Of a stretch of 64,000 bases of DNA, positions 1-9,280 are shown one piece after another. Every line of letters starts with the position of its first letter. The first letter of the stretch is position 1. The position numbers and the translations under genes were made by a program. This DNA is from Frondihabitans sp. PhB188 (lineage in GTDB: Bacteria > Actinomycetota > Actinomycetes > Actinomycetales > Microbacteriaceae), in assembly GCF_003752365.1 (NCBI RefSeq), contig NZ_RJUO01000003.1, positions 496,001 to 560,000 on the forward strand, in the 5' to 3' direction. A model generated the notes under the pieces. The model had not been told where the DNA came from and made no database searches. It worked only from the letters and a program-made list of their open reading frames with translations.

Positions 1-534
1 CGCGGTGTCGAACGGGTCGCGCGGCACGTAGGTGTCGATCGGCTCGGCCGCCTCCGCGAGCGCCTCCAGCCGGTCGAACCCGGTCTGCAGGTCGGCGGGC
101 GCCAGGACCGTCACGACGTCCACTCCGGCCAGACCGGCGCCCGGCCCGCCCTCGCCGAGCAGCGGCGCCGCGCACACGAGCATCGTCGAGCCGCTGTCGC
201 GCAGGACGTACTCGATCTCGTGCTGCTTCAGGAGCGCGTGGATGGGAACGGCGACCGCTCCGAGCGACAGGACCGCGTAGTAGACCCGCGGGAAGTCGGC
301 GACGTTGGGCACCAGCATGGCCACCTTGTCGCCTTCCCCGACTCCCTTGGCCCGGAGCGCTCCGGCATAGGCCCTCGTCTGGGCCCACAGCTCGGCGTAC
401 GTCGTCTTCTGCTGACCGACTGTGACGGCTACCGCGTCGGCATACCGGTCGGCGGACTCCTTCAGGATGGCGGCGACGGATGCGCTGGCGCGGGTGATCG
501 GAGCGGCGGCCTGATCATGGTGCTGAGTACTCAT
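1..534 (-). CDS. AMP-binding acyl-CoA ligase, N-terminal part (cut by window edge)
   Basis: This is the first 178 codons of an adenylate-forming enzyme; the gene continues beyond base 1. The start is the ATG at 534, behind a GAGG ribosome site. The visible protein has the N-terminal features of fatty-acid or carboxylate CoA ligases: a TYAELW segment, a VAMLVPNVADFPRVYYAVLSLGA stretch split around the typical small-residue helix, and an AVPIHALL turn. These enzymes activate carboxylates as acyl-AMP and transfer them to CoA. The ATP-binding P-loop and the C-terminal lid lie outside the window, so chain length and substrate cannot be judged. A long-chain fatty-acid-CoA ligase is the most likely assignment. 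It is transcribed away from the membrane protein at 713-1396. Confidence 0.85.
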   Translation of the reverse strand, partial: MSTQHHDQAAAPITRASASVAAILKESADRYADAVAVTVGQQKTTYAELWAQTRAYAGALRAKGVGEGDKVAMLVPNVADFPRVYYAVLSLGAVAVPIHALLKQHEIEYVLRDSGSTMLVCAAPLLGEGGPGAGLAGVDVVTVLAPADLQTGFDRLEALAEAAEPIDTYVPRDPFDTA

Positions 535-584
535 CGGTGGTCCTCTTCGTCTTCGTTGACGACTCGGGTTCGAGCGGTGAGGGA

Positions 585-590
585 ATCATA
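585..590 (-). promoter_or_regulatory. Candidate -10 box for the acyl-CoA ligase
   Basis: On the minus strand TATGAT lies about 50 bases upstream of the ligase start, leaving a leader with a GAGG ribosome site. The -35 region 17 bases further upstream is poor (TGGTCT), so only the -10 element is supported. Confidence 0.35.
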
Positions 591-712
591 CGTCCGAGCC
601 CCGCCGCAGACCACAGGTGTACTTCAGCCTCGCCCGCCGCCCACCCGCTTGCCCGCCCGCACCGCCGACCGCTCTGTCGGTCAGCACCGCGTGATTCGCT
701 CGGACCGGGACC

Positions 713-1396
713 TCAGGGGGTGGAGTCGACGTGGCTCTGGCGCGCCCGGCGGGCCGCGGCGGTGGCCGCATCGACGTGAGGCGCCAGCCACGGCCACGCG
801 AACCAGACGCCGACGGCGACCGTGGCGAGGGTGCTCACGCGGCTGAAGAGGTACAGCGGCGTCGCGACGACCTGCAGTCCGTCGACCGCGAGCGCGGACA
901 GCACGCCGGCGAAGGCCACGATCACGACGTCGAGGACGACGTGCAGGAGCCCGAGCGCAGCCAGGACGCCGATGCCGACGACCGGATACCGCGTCGAACG
1001 GGTGTCCCGCACCAGGAGCACCGCCGCGACTACCAGCAGCACCAGCGGCAGGTACGTCGTGTAGCCCGGCCCCGGAAACACGATGCCCCACGAGTACGGC
1101 AGTGCCGAGACCAGATACAGCAGCAGGGCGAAGCCGGCAGAGACCACGACGAGGTACCGCACGGCGATCGACGATCCCAGCACGCCGGGCCGACGCGCGT
1201 GGCCGTCGACGGCAGGGATGCCGAGAGCGAGGGCCACGAGGCCGCCGGCCAGCAGGAGGGCGGCGAGCAGGTGCAGCACGACCGCCGGCGGACCGAGCGT
1301 CGGAGTCAGCTGGAGGAGGGCCGACAGGGCGATCGCGCCTCCCCCGAGACCCGCGGTGATGTGGTCGACGTCGGTGTCGCGCAGCTTGGTGCTCAT
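713..1396 (-). CDS. Uncharacterised polytopic membrane protein
   Basis: A 227-residue protein of no family I recognise. It has about six hydrophobic segments, near residues 14-32, 35-57, 74-98, 112-129, 138-165 and 190-208, and a short basic C-terminal tail rich in Ala and Arg. There is no signal peptide, transporter signature or catalytic motif. The ATG at 1396 sits just upstream of a short hydrophilic N-terminus. It is divergent from hrpA, with only 84 bases between the two starts, so promoter regions are probably shared. An integral membrane protein of unknown role is all that can be supported. Confidence 0.7.
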   Translation of the reverse strand: MSTKLRDTDVDHITAGLGGGAIALSALLQLTPTLGPPAVVLHLLAALLLAGGLVALALGIPAVDGHARRPGVLGSSIAVRYLVVVSAGFALLLYLVSALPYSWGIVFPGPGYTTYLPLVLLVVAAVLLVRDTRSTRYPVVGIGVLAALGLLHVVLDVVIVAFAGVLSALAVDGLQVVATPLYLFSRVSTLATVAVGVWFAWPWLAPHVDAATAAARRARQSHVDSTP

Positions 1397-1480
1397 CCAT
1401 CGAGAATGCCATGCATTTCACATTCCCGGAAGACCCCGTCGCCTCCGGGACGCCAGTAGCCGACGTAGAATGAGAGGCTC

Positions 1481-4400
1481 ATGATCCCCGCCATCACCTT
1501 CCCCCCGGAGCTGCCCGTCTCGCAGCGCCGCGACGACATCGCCGCGGCCATCCGCGACAACCAGGTCGTCATCGTGGCGGGCGCGACCGGCTCGGGCAAG
1601 ACGACGCAGCTTCCGAAGATCTGCCTCGAGCTCGGGCGCGAGATGATCGGCCACACCCAGCCCCGCCGCATCGCCGCCCGCACGGTCGCCGAGCGGATCG
1701 CCGACGAGCTCGGCGTCGAGATGGGCGGCCTCGTCGGCTACCAGGTGCGATTCACCGACCACGTGAGCGACGACACGCGCGTCAAGCTGATGACCGACGG
1801 CATCCTGCTCAACGAGATCCACTTCGACCGCGACCTGACGAAGTACGACACGATCATCATCGACGAGGCGCACGAGCGCAGCCTCACCATCGACTTCCTG
1901 ATCGGCTACCTGAAGCAGCTCCTGCCGCGGCGCCCGGAGCTCAAGCTCATCATCACGAGCGCGACGATCGACCCCGAGTCGTTCTCGAAGCACTTCGACG
2001 GCGCCCCGATCATCGAGGTCTCGGGCCGCACGTTCCCGGTCGAGGTCCGCTACCGCCCGCTGGTAGCCGACGACGCGGGTGCGAGCGACCAAGGCGAGGA
2101 CGACGACTTCGTCGCCGACGGCCTTCTCGACGACCGTGACGCTGTGCCCATGACGCCTCGACCGCCTGGCGGCGATCGAGACGTGCTCCAGGGCATCAAC
2201 GACGCCCTCGACGAGCTGGCGCGCGAGTCGTCCGGCGACGTGCTCGTCTTCTTATCGGGCGAGAACGAGATCCGCGACGCCGAGGAGTCGATCCGCGGCC
2301 GCAACCTCCCGCACACCGAGGTGCTTCCCCTCTACGGCCGTCTGAGCGCCGCCGACCAGCACCGGGTGTTCGAGACGAGCCGCACGCCGGGCACCCGCAG
2401 AAGGATCGTCCTGGCCACCAACGTCGCCGAGACCAGCCTCACGGTCCCCGGCATCCGCTACGTCATCGACGCCGGCACGGCGCGCATCAGCCGCTACTCG
2501 ACGCGGGCCAAGGTGCAGCGCTTGCCGATCGAGGCCATCTCGCAGGCGAGCGCCAACCAGCGCTCGGGCCGCTCCGGCCGCACCAGCGACGGCATCGCGA
2601 TCCGCCTCTACAGCGAGGACGACTTCGCCAAGCGTCCTGAATTCACCGAGCCCGAGATCCTGCGCACGAATCTGGCGGCCGTGATCCTCCAGATGATCTC
2701 GCTCGGACTGGGCGACATCGCCGGCTTCCCGTTCTTGCAGCCGCCCGACTCGCGCGGCATCAAAGACGGCCTCGACCTGCTCCGCGAGCTGAGCGCGGTG
2801 AACGAAAAGGGCGACATCACCCGCATCGGCCGCCAGATCACGCGGCTGCCGATCGACCCGCGGCTCGCCCGCATGGTGCTCGAGTCGAAGCAGCACGCGA
2901 CGACCCGCGAGGTCATGGCCATCGTCGCCGCGCTCAGCATCCAGGACCCGCGAGAGCGCCCCCTCGAGCGCCGCGCGCAGGCCGATCAGCAGCACGCGCG
3001 GTTCGCCGACCCGAGCGGCGACTTCCTAACCTTCCTGAACCTCTGGAACTACCTCGAGGAGAAGCAGAAGGAGCTCGGCTCGAGCGCCTTCCGCCGCCTG
3101 TGCAAGGCCGAGTACCTCAACTACCTGCGGATCCGCGAGTGGCAGGACGTCTACCGGCAGCTGGTCCGGGCATCGAAGACGTTGGGCCTTCACGTCGGCG
3201 AGCCGAGCGCCAACCCCGACGGCGTGCACAAGTCGCTGCTCGCGGGCCTGCTCAGCCAGATCGGCCTGAAGGACCTGCAGAAGAAAGACTATGTGGGCGC
3301 TCGCCAGTCGCGCTTCGTGATCTTCCCGGGGTCGGCGCTGGCGAAGAAGCAGCCGAATGCGATCATGAGCGCCGAGCTCGTCGAGACCAGCCGCCTCTTC
3401 GCTCGCGTCAACGGCTCGATCGATCCGGCGTGGGCGGCCCCGATCGCCGGCGATCTCGTCAAGCGCAGCCACTCCGAGCCGCACTGGGAGAAGAAGCAGG
3501 GCGCCGTCGTCGCGTTCGAGCGCGTCACGCTCTACGGCGTGCCGATCATCCCGAGGCAGCGGGTCCAGTTCAACAGGATCGACCCGGTCTACGCTCGCGA
3601 GCTCTTCATCCGGCACGCCCTGGTCGAGGGCGACTGGGAGTCGCATCAGCGCTTCCAAGACGCGAACGACGCCCTCATCGACGAGCTGACCGAGCTCGAG
3701 GAGCGCACGCGCCGTCGCGACGTGCTCGTCGACGGCGACGCGGCGTTCGAGTTCTACCACCGCCGGGTGCCGGCCGACGTGTCGACGACGCGCGGCTTCG
3801 AGGGCTGGTGGCGCAAGGCCCGCGCCGAGACGCCCGATCTCCTGACGATGAAGGCCGAGGACCTCCTCGGCGACGAGGAGGCCGAGGTCGACGAGACCGC
3901 CTACCCGTCGATCTGGCAGCAGGGCGACCAGCAGCTCACCCTCCGCTACCGCTTCGAGCCGGGCTCGCACGACGACGGGGTGACCGTGCTCGTGCCGCTG
4001 CCCCTGCTCGCGACCCTCTCGCCCGCCGGGTTCGACTGGCAGGTGCCCGCCTTCCGCGACGAGCTCGTGACGGCGCTCATCAAGTCGCTGCCGAAGCAGA
4101 TCCGCAAGAACGTCGTGCCGGCCGCCGACTGGGCGGCGAAGATCACCGCCGAGCTCCCCGCGACCCCCGCGCAGGAACTCCCCGATCCGTTCACGACCAC
4201 CGTCGCGTCGGTGATCAAGCGCCTCACGTACGCGCCGATCACGGGCGACGACTTCGATGTCTCTCGCCTCCCAGCGCACCTCCGCATGACCTTCGCCGTG
4301 GTCGACGAGCGGGGGCGCGTGGTCGGCATCGACAAAGACCTCGGCGCCCTGCAGACGTCGCTCGCCGCCGACACCCGCCGCAGCGTTGCACGCGCCACCG

Positions 4401-5293
4401 AGACGCCGCGCGCCCAGACGACGATCCAGCGCGACGGCATCGCGAAGTGGGACTTCGACGATCTCCCCGCATCCGTCGACACCCGGCACGGCGAGACGAC
4501 GATTCGCGCCTATCCCGCCCTCGTCGACGACGGCACCAGCGTGTCCATCCAGCTCATGGCGACGGCGGCCGACCAGGCCCTCGCGACCCCGAAGGGCGTG
4601 CGGCGACTCCTGATGCTCGGCACGCCGTCGCCGGTCGCGTACGTGCAGCAGCACCTGACCAGCCCCGAGAAGCTGATCCTCGCGACCAGTCCGTACCAGA
4701 ACACGGCGGCGCTCTTCGCGGACTGCCTGACGGCGGTCGTCGACGACGTTCTGTTCCGCGTGAAGCCCGACGGCATGGTGCTGACGAAGAAGGAGTTCGA
4801 GACGGTCCGCGACCGCGTCTCGGCCGCCGTCATGGACAGCATGTTCCAGACGGTGTCGCTCGTCGCCCGCACGCTGACGGCGGCGCGTGACGCAGACAAG
4901 GCGCTGAAGCAGGCGACCAACATGTCGCTGCTTCCCGCCCTGACCGACGCGCGCGAGCAGCGCGAGCGCCTGATCTACCCGGGCTTCGTGTCGCGCACCG
5001 GCCTGGCGCAGATGCAGCGCGTTCCCGTGTACCTCGTCGGCATCCAGCGCCGCATCGTCAAGCTCCTCGAGAATCCGGCGCGCGACCGCGCCTGGATGGT
5101 CGAGGTGCAGCAGGCGACGCAGCGCTACGTCGACGCCGGCGGCGCGTTCCCGCCGGCGATCGGTGCCGCCGCGCCGCTCGTCCGCGCCCGGTGGATGCTC
5201 GAGGAGTTCCGCCTCTCGCTCTTCGCGCAAGATCTGCGCCCGAGCGAGTCGGTCTCGCTGCAGCGCATCGCGAAGGTGCTCGCGACGGCCTAG
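1481..5293 (+). CDS. hrpA: ATP-dependent RNA helicase HrpA
   Basis: 1270 residues, the usual length of HrpA, a DEAH-box helicase that uses ATP to remodel RNA-protein complexes in the cytoplasm. The P-loop GATGSGKT is at residues 34-41, DEAH is near 128-131, SAT near 160, and the arginine-finger motif QRSGRSGR near 361-367. Winged-helix, helicase-associated and DUF3418-like regions follow, as in other HrpA proteins. A TAGAAT -10 box at 1466-1471 lies nine bases before the ATG, so the leader would be very short. A 45-bp piece of the 3' end (5119-5163) is found again at 5646-5690 downstream. This shows rearrangement behind the gene, although the reading frame itself is intact. Confidence 0.97.
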   Translation: MIPAITFPPELPVSQRRDDIAAAIRDNQVVIVAGATGSGKTTQLPKICLELGREMIGHTQPRRIAARTVAERIADELGVEMGGLVGYQVRFTDHVSDDTRVKLMTDGILLNEIHFDRDLTKYDTIIIDEAHERSLTIDFLIGYLKQLLPRRPELKLIITSATIDPESFSKHFDGAPIIEVSGRTFPVEVRYRPLVADDAGASDQGEDDDFVADGLLDDRDAVPMTPRPPGGDRDVLQGINDALDELARESSGDVLVFLSGENEIRDAEESIRGRNLPHTEVLPLYGRLSAADQHRVFETSRTPGTRRRIVLATNVAETSLTVPGIRYVIDAGTARISRYSTRAKVQRLPIEAISQASANQRSGRSGRTSDGIAIRLYSEDDFAKRPEFTEPEILRTNLAAVILQMISLGLGDIAGFPFLQPPDSRGIKDGLDLLRELSAVNEKGDITRIGRQITRLPIDPRLARMVLESKQHATTREVMAIVAALSIQDPRERPLERRAQADQQHARFADPSGDFLTFLNLWNYLEEKQKELGSSAFRRLCKAEYLNYLRIREWQDVYRQLVRASKTLGLHVGEPSANPDGVHKSLLAGLLSQIGLKDLQKKDYVGARQSRFVIFPGSALAKKQPNAIMSAELVETSRLFARVNGSIDPAWAAPIAGDLVKRSHSEPHWEKKQGAVVAFERVTLYGVPIIPRQRVQFNRIDPVYARELFIRHALVEGDWESHQRFQDANDALIDELTELEERTRRRDVLVDGDAAFEFYHRRVPADVSTTRGFEGWWRKARAETPDLLTMKAEDLLGDEEAEVDETAYPSIWQQGDQQLTLRYRFEPGSHDDGVTVLVPLPLLATLSPAGFDWQVPAFRDELVTALIKSLPKQIRKNVVPAADWAAKITAELPATPAQELPDPFTTTVASVIKRLTYAPITGDDFDVSRLPAHLRMTFAVVDERGRVVGIDKDLGALQTSLAADTRRSVARATETPRAQTTIQRDGIAKWDFDDLPASVDTRHGETTIRAYPALVDDGTSVSIQLMATAADQALATPKGVRRLLMLGTPSPVAYVQQHLTSPEKLILATSPYQNTAALFADCLTAVVDDVLFRVKPDGMVLTKKEFETVRDRVSAAVMDSMFQTVSLVARTLTAARDADKALKQATNMSLLPALTDAREQRERLIYPGFVSRTGLAQMQRVPVYLVGIQRRIVKLLENPARDRAWMVEVQQATQRYVDAGGAFPPAIGAAAPLVRARWMLEEFRLSLFAQDLRPSESVSLQRIAKVLATA

Positions 5294-5297
5294 CCTC

Positions 5298-5400
5298 GGC
5301 CCCCGCCGGCCCGCCCCGCGCCGGCCCGCGCCGCCCGGTGAGGAGTCGCTCGTTGTCCGCCCGCGGCCATTAGCGAGCAAGCAGCGACCCCTCACCCGAC
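5298..5400. repeat. Dispersed hairpin repeat, copy 1
   Basis: A GC-only tract of CGCCGGCCCG-type units (about 5298-5334) runs into a 66-bp element at 5335-5400. That element is found again at 9467-9532 with one difference (T at 5371, C in the other copy). Its ends pair: GGTGAGGAGTCGCT at 5337-5350 against AGCGACCCCTCACC at 5383-5396, 13 of 14 positions. An inner GCTCG/CGAGC pair and a CCGCCCGCGG core add further structure. It lies directly behind hrpA and could also terminate transcription. The two copies bracket the ABC exporter module. Confidence 0.9.
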
Positions 5401-5580
5401 CTCAGCTTGAATCCGCGACCAGATCTCGAGATCGATGACCTGACCCTCTGGCAGAAAACCGGCCTGACGTGCCGCTCCCTCGTGGACGAACCCCGACCGT
5501 CGGGCGACTCGCGCCGACGCCTCAGTGCCGGGCGCGATCAGACAGATCCTCCGAGGGAAAAGACGCTGGCCATGACCCGA
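5392..5580 (-). pseudogene. C-terminal remnant of a GNAT acetyltransferase
   Basis: This minus-strand frame is open without a usable start. It encodes about 50 residues resembling the end of RimJ/RimL-type acetyltransferases: an ASARVARRSGF segment, then VHEGAARQ, then a VIDLEIWSRI ending. These match the last acetyl-CoA-binding helix and final strands of the fold. The catalytic and N-terminal two thirds are missing. The upstream end is lost in sequence that precedes the displaced hrpA fragment. The frame runs into the repeat at 5335-5400, so its stop may be secondary. The fragment is probably debris from the event that placed the exporter module here. Confidence 0.6.
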
Positions 5581-5645
5581 TCACCGCTATGGACCGACCG
5601 TGTTCATCAGCGAGAGCCTCATCGTTCGGTCTGGTCAGGGAGGAA

Positions 5646-5690
5646 GCAGCGCTACGTCGACGCCAGCGGCGCGTTCCCGACGGCGATCGG
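5646..5690 (+). repeat. Displaced copy of hrpA 3' sequence
   Basis: These 45 bases match hrpA 5119-5163 at 43 of 45 positions; the mismatches are at 5665 and 5680. In hrpA the segment codes for the QRYVDAGGAFPPAIG region. Here it lies outside any supported gene, six bases before the stop of the exporter permease. This position suggests a duplication or target-flank duplication made during an insertion or recombination. Confidence 0.85.
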
Positions 5691-5695
5691 CTGCC

Positions 5696-6484
5696 TCAGC
5701 CGCCGGCGAAGCCGTCCGCCGAGCCCGTCCGTCGAGCGAGCCGGCCGAAGAACACCCACGACGCCACCGCGGCGGCACCCCACGCGACCGAAGCGAGGGC
5801 CGCGAGCCCGAGGTCCGACCAGTAGGCGGGCGTCGTTCCTGCGGTCGCGGCGACTCTCGCAGCATCGATGACATCCGCGATCGGAATGAGCCGGAGCACG
5901 CCGGCCATGCCGACCGGGAGCGTCGACAGCGGCGCGACGACGCCCGTGACGAGGGGCAGCAGGAACTCGGCGGCGTTGGCCAGGAACAGCGAATCGCGCA
6001 TTCGAAGCCCGACGGACCCCACCAGGAACCCGACTCCGGCCGATGCCGGTGCCACGGCCACGAACGCCAGCGCGACCCCCGCGACTCGATCCAGCCCGCC
6101 GACTCCGCCGACGAGCGCGAGCGGGACGACCGCGCCGACCGAGGCCATTCCGATGCCGACCGTCAGCAGGACGGACGCTCGGCCCAACCAGGCGACGACG
6201 GTGCCACGGGAGGCCATCAGCAGGAAGGGGAGGGTTCCTTCGAACCGGTCGCTCGCGAGGAGCACCGCGACGGAGACCGCGGCACCCGAGGCTCCCGCGC
6301 CGATAGCCGCGGCGACCGCATCGCCCGCGTCGCGGGCACCGCCTCCCGCCGCTGACATCGCGAAGTAGAACAGCGCGGCGGCCAGCGGGGTTCCAACGAA
6401 CCGGACTGCCAGCAGACGCCGATCGCGGGACTCGGGCAGGCTCGCCCAGGCGATCCGGACAGCGGTGCGCAGGCTCGCCGTCAT
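5696..6484 (-). CDS. ABC-2-type exporter permease, distal subunit
   Basis: A 262-residue membrane protein with about six hydrophobic helices and the arrangement of ABC-2 permeases. It begins with MTASLRTAVRIAW and ends in a charged tail after the final helix. The start at 6484 overlaps the previous permease stop by four bases (ATGA), showing translational coupling. The longer upstream-open frame is rejected because it covers that permease in another frame. With the second permease and the ATPase it would form an efflux transporter; the substrate is unknown. The gene ends only six bases from the displaced hrpA fragment, close to the presumed module edge. Confidence 0.8.
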   Translation of the reverse strand: MTASLRTAVRIAWASLPESRDRRLLAVRFVGTPLAAALFYFAMSAAGGGARDAGDAVAAAIGAGASGAAVSVAVLLASDRFEGTLPFLLMASRGTVVAWLGRASVLLTVGIGMASVGAVVPLALVGGVGGLDRVAGVALAFVAVAPASAGVGFLVGSVGLRMRDSLFLANAAEFLLPLVTGVVAPLSTLPVGMAGVLRLIPIADVIDAARVAATAGTTPAYWSDLGLAALASVAWGAAAVASWVFFGRLARRTGSADGFAGG

Positions 6485-7227
6485 GACAGGGCCAGTGTTC
6501 CGGCCACGCGAGCCCGATGGACCGCAACGGACAGCAGCCTCCGGGCGACGAGGGTCCAGACGGCGGAGAGGGCGAGGGCCTGGATCGCCCACCCCCAGGA
6601 CTCGGCGATCGAGGCGGATCGACCGAGCGCGACGGCACCGGTGAGCGGATGGAGTGCAGCGAGGGGGAGCGCCCACGCTGGAAGATGCGAGACGGGGATC
6701 ACCAGGCCGCACAGGAGCCACATCGGAGTCACCAGGAGGGATTCGACGACCGTTCCCCCGCGGACGACCACGAAGAGCGAGGCGAGGACCGCCGAGGATG
6801 CCACGCACGCGGCGACCGTGAGGAGGACGGCCAGCACCTGCACGTCGCGGACGACGACACCGCCGCCCAACAGCAGCTGCCCGAGAACTGCGACCGGAAC
6901 ACCCACGAGGCCGATGAGCGCCGCGCCGGCGCAGAGCCCCCCGAAGACGATGGACGGCGGGGCGGTCGACATCACCAGGTGCTCGAGCGTCCCCTGGAAT
7001 CGCTGGAAGCCGATCATGCCGACCGCCGTCGTGGTGGTGGCCCACAGCCCTGCGACGGACGCCGTGAACCAGGCGTTCGGTGCAACGATGTGCCCGGAGG
7101 CGAGGCCGCCGAGAGTGCCGAGGAGGAGGAATGCGAGCGGCGCGGTGACGGCCTGCTGGACGAAGAACGACGTGCGGAGGAGCTGGCGGGTGTGGAACGC
7201 GGCCAACCGAATGAAGAGCCGCATCAC
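6481..7227 (-). CDS. ABC-2-type exporter permease, proximal subunit
   Basis: 248 residues with about six transmembrane helices, beginning MMRLFIRLAAFHTRQLLR; this amphipathic N-terminal helix is common in ABC-2 permeases. A long central loop precedes a helix containing GLVIPVSHLPAWALP, a segment typical of drug or polysaccharide exporters. The ATG at 7227 overlaps the ATPase stop by four bases, and its own stop overlaps the next permease by four. Two different permeases after one ATPase imply a heterodimeric membrane domain. Nothing in the sequence fixes the substrate. Confidence 0.82.
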   Translation of the reverse strand: MMRLFIRLAAFHTRQLLRTSFFVQQAVTAPLAFLLLGTLGGLASGHIVAPNAWFTASVAGLWATTTTAVGMIGFQRFQGTLEHLVMSTAPPSIVFGGLCAGAALIGLVGVPVAVLGQLLLGGGVVVRDVQVLAVLLTVAACVASSAVLASLFVVVRGGTVVESLLVTPMWLLCGLVIPVSHLPAWALPLAALHPLTGAVALGRSASIAESWGWAIQALALSAVWTLVARRLLSVAVHRARVAGTLALS

Positions 7228-8186
7228 GAGAACGCGTTGGGTGACGACTGACCGCGGAGGAGCGCCAGGTAGGACTCCTCTAGGGTCGCGCCGCGGGTGT
7301 GCTCGGACACCACGACGAGGCGCGACCGGAGATCCGCTGCGATCTCCTCCCGGTAGCCGCGTGCTCCCCAGAGGACGTCGAGCGACCAGAGCCCGCGCGC
7401 GGAGAACGTCGTCGCGACATCCGGGTCGGACGCCACGAGGTCGGCCGGGTCGGACGCCGACTCGACCATGAATCCGGTGACGGTCGAGATCCCGGCGTGC
7501 GCGGCGATGTCCGCTGACGAGCCAGTGACGACGGCCCGGCCGCCGACGATCACGACGAGTCGGTCTGCGAGCTGGTCGGCCTCGTCGAGGTAGTGGGTCG
7601 TGAGGAGGATGCCGCGCCCCTCGGACCTCAACTCGCGGACGAGCTGGCGGAGTTCCTGCGCGCCTTCGGGATCGAGCCCGATCGACGGCTCGTCGAGCAG
7701 GATGAGCGGTGGATCGGCCAGGAGCGCCCGGGCCACGTGGAGTCGCTGCCGCATTCCGCGCGAGAACGTCTCGACCCGGGACGAGCCTCGGTCACCCAGC
7801 CCGACCCGCTCGAGCACCGCTGCGACCCGGGAGTCGCGCGGAGAGGCGGCCCCGCTCAAGTCGGCGAAGAAGCGGAGGTTGTCGGTCGCGGTCGCGCGCA
7901 GGTAGAAGCCGCGGTCGCCGCCGAGGACGAGGCCGATTGACCGGCGGGCCTCCCGGGGACGCCGGACGGCATCGACGCCTGCCACCTGGACGCCGCCGGA
8001 GCCGGGTTCGAGGAGGGTGGCCGCCATCTTGATGGTGGTCGTCTTACCTGCGCCGTTGGGCCCGAGCACGCCGAGGACCTCGCCGGGTCCGATCTGCAGC
8101 GACACCCCGTCGACGGCGCGGCGTCGCGCCGGACCGCGACCGAAGTCACGGGTGACATCCGAGAGGACGAGCATCGGTTCGCTCAT
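7224..8186 (-). CDS. ABC exporter ATP-binding protein (DrrA-like)
   Basis: 320 residues. Walker A is GPNGAGKTT at 42-50, the signature SRGMRQ at 142-147, Walker B LILLDE at 161-166, and the switch histidine lies in LLTTHYLDEADQ near 197. The C-terminal extension of about 90 residues is typical of DrrA/CcmA-type ATPases that power ABC-2 exporters of drugs, lipids or glycans. It overlaps the 365-residue gene upstream by four bases and the permease downstream by four. The four genes therefore form one translationally coupled operon, and this is its energy subunit. Confidence 0.93.
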   Translation of the reverse strand: MSEPMLVLSDVTRDFGRGPARRRAVDGVSLQIGPGEVLGVLGPNGAGKTTTIKMAATLLEPGSGGVQVAGVDAVRRPREARRSIGLVLGGDRGFYLRATATDNLRFFADLSGAASPRDSRVAAVLERVGLGDRGSSRVETFSRGMRQRLHVARALLADPPLILLDEPSIGLDPEGAQELRQLVRELRSEGRGILLTTHYLDEADQLADRLVVIVGGRAVVTGSSADIAAHAGISTVTGFMVESASDPADLVASDPDVATTFSARGLWSLDVLWGARGYREEIAADLRSRLVVVSEHTRGATLEESYLALLRGQSSPNAFS

Positions 8187-9280
8187 GCCGCTGCCTCCGC
8201 CACAAGGGACGAGCCGATCGGGTCGTCGGCGATCCTGCGAAGGACATCGCCCGCACCCTCGTCATCGCCACTCAGAGCCGTCGCCGCTGCGAGGTTCTTC
8301 CGGACCAGGGCCAGTCGACTTGGCGCTCCTTCTCGAGCGATGAGCGACTCGGCTTCGCTGAGCAGCTCGCTCGCGCGCTGGAAGCCGCCGCACCGGTAAT
8401 GGACATAGCCGCTCAAGGCGAGCGCCTCGGACAGCGACGCGGAATCACCGCCGCGTTCTCCCGCGACGACCGTCTCGAGCCGGTTGAGAGCCGCCCCGTA
8501 TTTGCCCGCGCCGACGAGCAGTTGAGCGCGATTGACCTCGATCTGCGCTGAGTATCGGCGACGCTCGCTGTCGCCGACCATGACGACCCGCGAGCCTTCC
8601 ACGGCCCGAGCCGCACGATCCATCAGGAAGCCGGCCGAGTCGAGCTCCCGGCGCCTCACCGCGACGAGAGCCTCGAGGTTGACCGTGATGGCCTCGAGGA
8701 CTCGGGCGTCGCCGTCGGACACCCGTCGGTCGAGCATCGCTTGCGTGAGATCTCTCCGGACCGCTCGCAGCGTCGTGAGACCGGTGTCGAAGTCCGACCG
8801 ACGCTTTATCGACCAGGCCGAGAATCGAATCTTCGCCATCGCCGCGTCCACTTCTCCGGCATCCGGCGCGACACCCGCCCGGAGGAAGAGGGCACCGGCG
8901 TCGGACGACTCGTCGTGGGACAAGATCGAACCGAGGTACGTGAGAAGACGACAGGTCGTCGCAGGACGCCCAGATCTGATGATTGCGCGGGCAGCTGTCA
9001 CCGAGGCCTGCCATGCCCCAGCGAACGAGACGATGTCGTGGCGTCCGGCGAGAGCATGGGTGAGGAAGTCGGCCGGATCCGGCGAGCGCCGAAGGCCGAG
9101 ATCGCTGATGTAGTTCGGGGCTGCCGACGGTCGGGAGACCGGTGAGCGGGCGAGCGATGCGATCTCAGCTCTGTCCAGGAGTGCGGGATGGCAGCCCGCG
9201 GGCGCTCGGCTGATGCTCGTCGCCAAGTGGCGGAGGGGATGATCGACCTCGTGCATGTGTTCTCGATACATCCCTTCCAT
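8183..9280 (-). CDS. Helical-repeat (TPR-like) protein leading the exporter operon
   Basis: 365 residues of unknown family. From about residue 80 on the sequence is a series of paired helices with TPR-like spacing, for example ALNRLETVVAGERGG and GGFQRASELLSEAESL. There is no clear DNA-binding motif, signal peptide or membrane span, so a cytoplasmic scaffold or sensor is plausible. It is the first gene of the exporter operon and overlaps the ATPase by four bases, which suggests a role tied to the transporter. The ATG at 9280 was chosen because a -10-like TATATT lies 12 bases upstream; in-frame ATGs at codons 4 and 9 are alternatives. Confidence 0.7.
   Translation of the reverse strand: MEGMYREHMHEVDHPLRHLATSISRAPAGCHPALLDRAEIASLARSPVSRPSAAPNYISDLGLRRSPDPADFLTHALAGRHDIVSFAGAWQASVTAARAIIRSGRPATTCRLLTYLGSILSHDESSDAGALFLRAGVAPDAGEVDAAMAKIRFSAWSIKRRSDFDTGLTTLRAVRRDLTQAMLDRRVSDGDARVLEAITVNLEALVAVRRRELDSAGFLMDRAARAVEGSRVVMVGDSERRRYSAQIEVNRAQLLVGAGKYGAALNRLETVVAGERGGDSASLSEALALSGYVHYRCGGFQRASELLSEAESLIAREGAPSRLALVRKNLAAATALSGDDEGAGDVLRRIADDPIGSSLVAEAAA

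Noticed and set aside
3026-5395. A 789-codon open frame on the minus strand opposite hrpA
   Set aside because: Low-complexity Arg/Glu/Leu protein, antisense to an intact, well-recognised helicase gene.
5696-9280. A RiPP or lantibiotic gene cluster around the first ABC exporter
   Set aside because: No precursor peptide, modification enzyme or protease is present; only the transporter and a helical protein.
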